From the NCBI RefSeq assembly GCF_020386635.1, contig NZ_CP081942.1:868001-932000 (forward strand): 64,000 bases of DNA, read 5' to 3'. The position numbers and the translations under genes are program-made. Source of the stretch: Pseudomonas sp. MM211. GTDB taxonomy: Bacteria; Pseudomonadota; Gammaproteobacteria; Pseudomonadales; Pseudomonadaceae. The notes beneath the pieces are model-generated. The model did no database searches. It saw only the letters and a list, made by a program, of their open reading frames with translations, and was not told where the DNA came from. Shown here piece by piece: positions 59,804 to 64,000 of this stretch. How positions within the stretch are numbered: the first letter of the stretch is position 1; each line of letters opens with the position of its first letter.

Positions 59804-60529
59804 CTAGACACCATTGGTCAGCAACGCCTGCCAGAGCGCTTCGGGTTCGGTGAACTCGCGATCCACCGCGGACAACGAGGGTCGCTGCAACACCAGCACC
59901 GGCAAGCCACGCTCACGGGCGACCTGCAGCTTGTGCTCGGTGGCGGCGCTGCCACTGTTCTTGCTCACCAGCACATCGCAATCGAGGCGTTCGAACAGCG
60001 CGCGCTCATCGTCCAGGCTGAACGGCCCTCGGGCGCCGATCACTTCGGCACGGGGCGTGGCAGGCTGGCTCTGCAGGCAGCGCACCGTCCAGTGCTGGTG
60101 GGCGGGAATCTCGTGCAGATGCTCCAGTGGCTCGCGGCCGAGGGTGAACAGCGGGCGCTGAAAGTCGTCGAGTGCGGCGATCAGGCTCGGCCAGTCGAAC
60201 ACCTCGCGCCAGTCATCCTCGGGCGAGGCCTGCCAGCCCGGACGACGCAGCGCCCAGCAGGCGATCCCGGCCTGTCGCGCGGCGCGGGCGGCGTTGTAGC
60301 TGATCTGCGCGGCATAGGGATGGGTGGCGTCGACCAGCAGATCGATGCCCTGCTTGTGGATAAACTCAGCCAGCCCCTCGGCACCACCAAAGCCACCGAC
60401 GCGCACCTGACAAGCCAGGTCTTCCGGCACCTTGCCCAACCCGGCCAGGCTGTAGACATGCGCGGGGCCGAGGCGTCGGGCGAGGTTCAGCGCTTCGCCG
60501 ATCCCGCCCAGTAGCAGGATGCGGCTCAT
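59804..60529 (-). CDS. cobK: Precorrin-6A reductase
   Basis: A 241-residue CobK/CbiJ family protein. It begins [21 protein letters not shown] (nucleotide-binding strand) and has the family markers [37 protein letters not shown] and [34 protein letters not shown]. It reduces the macrocycle of precorrin-6A with NADPH in aerobic cobalamin synthesis. The start at 60529 overlaps the cobL stop by 4 bases (ATGA); the longer in-frame start at 60730 lies wholly within cobL and is rejected. Confidence 0.92.
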   Translation of the reverse strand: MSRILLLGGIGEALNLARRLGPAHVYSLAGLGKVPEDLACQVRVGGFGGAEGLAEFIHKQGIDLLVDATHPYAAQISYNAARAARQAGIACWALRRPGWQASPEDDWREVFDWPSLIAALDDFQRPLFTLGREPLEHLHEIPAHQHWTVRCLQSQPATPRAEVIGARGPFSLDDERALFERLDCDVLVSKNSGSAATEHKLQVARERGLPVLVLQRPSLSAVDREFTEPEALWQALLTNGV

Positions 60530-61731
60530 AACGGCTTGCTGACCTGCAGCAGGGTGATCGGCAACGCGGCGCGCCAGGTGTCGAAACTGCCAAGCGGGCG
60601 CGCCTGGGCCACTTCGATACGGGTCAGCTCGCCGCCCTGGTCGCCACGAAAGGCGATCAACGCCGCCTCGCTCTGCAGGGTCACGGCGTTGGCCACCAGC
60701 CGACCACCGGGCTTGAGCGCGCGCCAGCAACTTTCCAGCACGCCGGGCGCGGTCACCCCGCCACCGATGAAGATGGCGTCTGGCGCCGCCAGCCCGGCCA
60801 GCGCCTCGGGTGCCCGCCCGGCCACCAGTTGCAGGCCCGGCACGCCAAGGGCATCGCGGTTGTGGGCGATGTGCTCCTGACGGCCTTCGTCAGCCTCGAT
60901 GGCGATGGCCCGGCAAGCGGGATGTGCGCGCAGCCATTCGATGCCGATGGAGCCGCAACCAGCTCCCACGTCCCACAGCAGTTCGCCGGGCAGCGGCGCC
61001 AGACGCGCCAGGGTGATGGCGCGCACATCGCGCTTGGTCAGTTGTCCGTCATGGCGATAGGCATCGTCCGGCAGGCCCGGCGTGAGCGGCAGGCGCCTGG
61101 CGTCATCACCGGCCACGCAGTCGATCGCCACCAGGTTCAGATCAGCAGATCGAGCCAGCGACCAGCCATCAGCCAGGCCATCGATACGCCGCTCGCGCTC
61201 ACCGCCTAGGTGTTCGAATACGCTCAACCGACTGGGGCCGAAACCACGCTCGCGCAGCAATGCGGCAATGGCCGCCGGGCTCTCGCCATCGTTGCTCAGC
61301 ACCAGCAGGCGTACGCCGGGATGAACCTGCGCATTGAGCGCTGCCAACGGGCGGCCGACCAGCGAGACCAGGGCTGTGCTCTGCAGTGGCCAGCCAAGGC
61401 GAGCCGCCGCCAGCGAGCAGGAGGAAGGCGCCGGCAGAATATGCAGCTCATCGCTCGGCAGCTCGCGGGCCAGGCTGGCGCCAACGCCGAAGAACATCGG
61501 GTCACCGCTGGCCAGCACGCAAACCGGCGTGCCGCGGCGCTCCAGCACCGGCGCCAGGGAAAACGGCTTCGGCCAGTGCAGGCGCGTGGCGCGGATGCAG
61601 TGCGGCAACAGTGCCAGTTGGCGCTCGCTACCGAACACCTGCTCGGCGGCCAGCAACGCATGCCGCGCCGCCTTGCCGAGGCCTGCATAGCCGTCTTCAC
61701 CAATGCCCACGACGGTCAGCCAGGGTGTCAT
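60526..61731 (-). CDS. cobL: Precorrin-6Y C5,15-methyltransferase (decarboxylating), CbiE-CbiT fusion
   Basis: A 401-residue fusion. Residues about 4-200 are a CbiE-type tetrapyrrole methylase ([38 protein letters not shown]). Residues about 210-395 are a CbiT-type methyltransferase with the SAM motif [21 protein letters not shown] and [33 protein letters not shown]. The enzyme methylates C5 and C15 of the corrin ring and removes the C12 acetate carboxyl. It starts the minus-strand cob cluster, with GAGGAAA 6 bases before the ATG, and is divergent from cobG. Confidence 0.94.
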   Translation of the reverse strand: MTPWLTVVGIGEDGYAGLGKAARHALLAAEQVFGSERQLALLPHCIRATRLHWPKPFSLAPVLERRGTPVCVLASGDPMFFGVGASLARELPSDELHILPAPSSCSLAAARLGWPLQSTALVSLVGRPLAALNAQVHPGVRLLVLSNDGESPAAIAALLRERGFGPSRLSVFEHLGGERERRIDGLADGWSLARSADLNLVAIDCVAGDDARRLPLTPGLPDDAYRHDGQLTKRDVRAITLARLAPLPGELLWDVGAGCGSIGIEWLRAHPACRAIAIEADEGRQEHIAHNRDALGVPGLQLVAGRAPEALAGLAAPDAIFIGGGVTAPGVLESCWRALKPGGRLVANAVTLQSEAALIAFRGDQGGELTRIEVAQARPLGSFDTWRAALPITLLQVSKPL

Positions 61732-62025
61732 GCGTCTTTCCTCAATTGTCAGAACTACCCGTACTCATTAGCCATGAAGGCACCAGCGTGCTTTCTGTAG
61801 GGTGGATCGGGACGCGCAGTCAACGCTCTTGTCCACCTTTGCAACGCTGGGGCGGTGGACGGATCGGGCCGCGTAGGCAAGCGTCGTTCACCCTACGTCT
61901 ACGGGGCAAAAATAGCCTTTGCATTCTCATGCCAAAACGAAAGTGATCTTCGCTCTGCTTCGTATCCGACGACGCGGCTTTTCATCCGGGCGGGCAAAGC
62001 GGGCATAATAGCGCCTCTGTCGGTG
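61732..62025. other. Divergent intergenic region before the cobG riboswitch
   Basis: About 290 bases between cobL and the riboswitch. It holds the promoter of cobL, the inverted repeat at 61797-61897, and upstream of the riboswitch GCATAATAGC, a possible -10 region for the cobG transcript. No gene is evident. Confidence 0.5.
61797..61897. repeat. Dispersed inverted repeat, GTAGGGTGGATCGGG type
   Basis: GTAGGGTGGATCGGGACGCG at the left end; CGTAGGCAAGCGTCGTTCACCCTACG at the right, with internal GTCCACC and GGTGGAC. A long imperfect palindrome of a known kind in Pseudomonas intergenic DNA. Confidence 0.7.
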
Positions 62026-62330
62026 TCCGTCGGCTACGTGGTACGTAGGCGCGGGCCTAAGAGGGAACACGATATAAAACGTGTTCAATATCTAGCGAGC
62101 TAGAGCCATGCAAGGCAGAAAGGGGCGAGAAAGCGGAGTTTACGACTGTAAATGAGCATTTCGAGTCGCTTTCTAACGCAGCAGGGCCGACGCGCAGCAG
62201 ATATTGAGCAGGTTTTCAGCCGTGGCTGCCCCCGCAACTGTAGCAGCGAGCGCATGTGCCAATCGCCACTGGGAAACCGGGAAGGCCGGTCACGCGCCAT
62301 GACCTGCGAGCCAGGAGACCTGCCGACGGA
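62026..62330 (+). ncRNA. Cobalamin riboswitch upstream of cobG, aptamer interrupted by an insertion
   Basis: The 3' part has class markers of the cobalamin aptamer: GCTGCCCCCGCAACTGTAGC (62225-62244), CCACTGGGAAACCGGGAAGG and the B12 box GCCAGGAGACCTGCC (62310-62324). The 5' part has GAGGGAACACG ending at 62071. P1 is closed by TCCGTCGGC (62026-62034) and GCCGACGGA (62322-62330), 9 perfect pairs, which ties both halves into one RNA. CACG and CGTG, the P4 arms, flank a 141-bp insertion (62076-62216). Downstream, CACACCGGGCGGGGTGTTCCGGTG (about 62349-62372) may be the expression platform, whose G-rich loop could pair with the CCCCCGC loop. It should repress cobG when cobalamin is abundant, if still functional. 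Confidence 0.85.
62076..62216. mobile_element. 141-bp MITE-like element inserted in the cobalamin riboswitch
   Basis: Terminal inverted repeats AAAACGTGTTCAATATCT (62076-62093) and AGATATTGAGCAGGTTTT (62199-62216) match at 16 of 18 positions. Internally GAAAGCG and CGCTTTC pair around TTTACGACTGTAAA, so the whole element can fold. It has no coding capacity. I see no clear target-site duplication. Similar short repeats are, from memory, common in Pseudomonas intergenic DNA; no second copy is in this window. Confidence 0.7.
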
Positions 62331-62437
62331 TTCAGTCGCATGTGCCCACACCGGGCGGGGTGTTCCGGTGATAGAAGCTCGTCCTTCTCTGGCCTATCCT
62401 CGAACGGATGCCCATGTGACCCGACCCCGGTGATCCG

Positions 62438-63793
62438 TTGAAACAGGCTTTTTGCATTCCATCCCCTGCTGTTCGCCCCTCGGCCTGTCCGGGGTTGCTG
62501 CGTATCGTGCAGGCGAAGGATGGCGGCATCTGCCGGATCAAGCTGGCCTGCGGGCGCCTCGATGCCACCGGAGCCGAGCGCATAGCCCAGGCCGCACAAC
62601 GCCATGCAGGCGGCGTGATCGAAGCCACCAACCGCGCCAACCTGCAGATTCGCGGCATCCACGCCGGCAGTGAAGACGCATTGATCGGCGAGCTGCTGGC
62701 CGCCGGCCTCGGCCCGCGCTCACCCGCTGCCGACGATGTGCGCAACCTGATGGTCAGCCCTGCGGCTGGCCTCGACCCGGCGGCGCTGGTCGACGTGTCG
62801 CCACTGGCCGCACGCCTGCTGACGACCCTGGAGAACACTCCGCGCCTGCACGCGCTGTCGGCCAAGTTCGCCCTGCTGCTCGATGGCGGCGAACGCCTGG
62901 CCATGCTCGAACACCCTCACGATATCTGGCTCAGCGCCCTGCCGCTGGAGGGCCACATCGGCTATGCGTTCGGTCTCGCCGGTTGCCCGCCACAAGCGCC
63001 TGGCGATGTGCCCGCGCTGGCCGTGGTGCCCGAGGCCCATGCCGATGAGCTGCTGCTGGCGCTGCTCGACCTGTTTCTTGAACTGGCCACGCCCGAGCAG
63101 ACACGCATGCGCCACCTGCTGGTCAGCCACCCGGCCGCCGAGCTGCTGCAGCGCCTGAAGGAGCGCCTGGGTGACGTGCTGCTGGGCGCGGATGACTGGC
63201 GACGCAGCCCGGCGGAGTCCCAGGCCCATATCGGTATCGGCGGCCAGCGCCAGCCTGGCCGCGTGTATGTCGGCGGCGTCCCTCCATTGGGCCGCCTCGA
63301 CGCCGAACAGCTGCTTGGGCTCGCCGCTCTGGCTAGGCGTCTGGGCGATGGCAGCCTGCGCATGACGCCCTGGCAGAGCGTGTTGCTGCCCAATGTTACC
63401 GAGGCCGATGCACAGGCAGCCCTCCAGGCGCTGGAGGGGCTCGGCCTGTTGGTCGACGCCGATGCGCCGCTGACACGGGTGATCGCCTGTACCGGCTCGA
63501 GCGGTTGTGCCAAAGGCCTGGCCGATACCAAGGCCGATGCCCGCCGCCTGGCCGAGATGCTGAAGACCCGCAGCCGGCTGGCGGGTATTCATCTCAGCGG
63601 CTGCAGCCGCTCCTGCGCCGCCGCTCACCCTGCGCCGGTGACCCTGCTGGCGGTAGCCGAGGGCCGCTACGACCTGTTCGCCCGCCAGGCGGACAGCACG
63701 AATTTCGGCGAGCCACTGGCCCGCCACCTGACACTCGACGAAGCCAGCGAGCTGCTGGCCTCGCTTCCCGATACCTGGAGTTTCACCCGATGA
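62438..63793 (+). CDS. cobG: Precorrin-3B synthase
   Basis: A 451-residue protein of the nitrite/sulfite-reductase fold. It has RPSACPGLLRIVQAKDGGICRIKL near the N-terminus, NRANLQIRGI, and the C-terminal [4Fe-4S]/siroheme-like cysteine set in ACTGSSGCAKGLADT and LSGCSRSCAAAHPAPVTLL. CobG uses O2 to convert precorrin-3A to precorrin-3B in the aerobic cobalamin route. The only in-frame start upstream of the conserved region is TTG at 62438, 107 bases after the riboswitch aptamer; a weak start under riboswitch control is plausible. The stop overlaps the cobH start by 4 bases. Confidence 0.92.
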   Translation: MKQAFCIPSPAVRPSACPGLLRIVQAKDGGICRIKLACGRLDATGAERIAQAAQRHAGGVIEATNRANLQIRGIHAGSEDALIGELLAAGLGPRSPAADDVRNLMVSPAAGLDPAALVDVSPLAARLLTTLENTPRLHALSAKFALLLDGGERLAMLEHPHDIWLSALPLEGHIGYAFGLAGCPPQAPGDVPALAVVPEAHADELLLALLDLFLELATPEQTRMRHLLVSHPAAELLQRLKERLGDVLLGADDWRRSPAESQAHIGIGGQRQPGRVYVGGVPPLGRLDAEQLLGLAALARRLGDGSLRMTPWQSVLLPNVTEADAQAALQALEGLGLLVDADAPLTRVIACTGSSGCAKGLADTKADARRLAEMLKTRSRLAGIHLSGCSRSCAAAHPAPVTLLAVAEGRYDLFARQADSTNFGEPLARHLTLDEASELLASLPDTWSFTR

Positions 63794-64000
63794 CCGATTA
63801 CATCCGCGATGGTCAGGAGATCTATCGCCATTCCTTCTCCATCATCCGCGCCGAGGCCGACCTGAGCGCTATTCCGGCGGATCTCGAGAAGCTCGCGGTG
63901 CGGGTCATCCACGCTTGCGGCATGGTCGATGTGGTGCAGGATCTGCGCTTTTCCGCGGGTGCCGGTGCAGCCGGTCGCCAGGCCCTGGCCAATGGCGCGG
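63790..64000 (+). CDS. cobH: Precorrin-8X methylmutase, N-terminal part
   Basis: The window ends after the first 70 codons. They read MTDYIRDGQEIYRHSFSIIRAEADLSAIP, then LEKLAVRVIHACGMVDVVQDLRFSAGAG, the CobH/CbiC N-terminus with the catalytic-histidine segment RVIHACGM. The enzyme moves the C11 methyl group to C12 to give hydrogenobyrinate. It overlaps cobG by ATGA, so the two are cotranscribed and share the riboswitch. Confidence 0.92.
   Translation, partial: MTDYIRDGQEIYRHSFSIIRAEADLSAIPADLEKLAVRVIHACGMVDVVQDLRFSAGAGAAGRQALANGA

Overview
The window is high-GC, densely coded gammaproteobacterial DNA that looks like a chromosome of the Pseudomonas mendocina/oleovorans lineage. Reasons: Pseudomonas-type codon use, scattered GTGGGAG-type REP elements, a heme-dependent oxidative N-demethylase operon of the type described from P. 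mendocina, an aerobic cob gene set, and many sigma-54 promoters. This assignment is inferred from content; no rRNA or marker gene is present. No tRNA, rRNA, CRISPR array, prophage or intact insertion sequence was seen.

Region 1 (1-15065) is a catabolic island for an unidentified, probably nitrogen-containing compound. It holds two aldehyde dehydrogenases (one cut by the window edge), two near-duplicate flavin reductases, a luciferase-like (LLM) FMN monooxygenase, a carboxymuconolactone-decarboxylase-like protein, a NUDIX hydrolase, a DUF1330 protein, a RibB-type FMN biosynthesis enzyme, a complete Pot-type ABC importer with a second separately transcribed binding protein, an NCS1 (CodB-like) permease and a FadR-type GntR regulator. 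Sites built on a GGTATACC palindrome lie before ribB/DUF1330, both binding-protein genes and the LLM gene, and look like the operator set of the local GntR protein.

Region 2 (15171-39767) encodes a full route from trimethylamine to ammonium, formaldehyde and formate. Tmm makes TMAO. Tdm (zinc DUF1989 domain fused to a folate-binding GcvT domain) cleaves it to dimethylamine. A four-gene heme/flavin/2Fe-2S N-demethylase makes methylamine. GmaS, MgsABC and the sarcosine-oxidase-like MgdABCD then turn methylamine into formaldehyde by way of gamma-glutamylmethylamide and N-methylglutamate. FolD and PurU drain the folate-bound C1 unit to formate. An Amt-family channel with a 59-residue membrane protein, a small multidrug resistance transporter, a PAS-chemoreceptor gene with two frameshifts, an HTH-PAS LuxR regulator, an XRE-cupin regulator and an IclR regulator accompany the pathway. 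The amt and gmaS operons have clear -24/-12 promoters.

Region 3 (40774-51393) holds cardiolipin synthase, a DUF3617 protein and a GNAT protein. Next comes a probable allantoin or ureide operon: Pot-type ABC importer, Asp/Glu/hydantoin racemase and PuuE-type allantoinase. It has a sigma-54 promoter overlapped by AATTGYTAACAATT palindromes shared with the divergent GntR gene. A bacterial sodium-channel homologue follows.

Region 4 (51561-58883) is a TAXI-type TRAP transporter operon (binding protein, fused permease, DUF1850) with a sigma-54 promoter, next to a DctB/DctD-like two-component system that is its likely activator.

Region 5 (59054-64000) is a cobalamin locus: ferredoxin-like protein, cobK and cobL on the minus strand; cobG and the start of cobH on the plus strand. 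A cobalamin riboswitch precedes cobG, and its aptamer is interrupted in the P4 loop by a 141-bp element with terminal inverted repeats.
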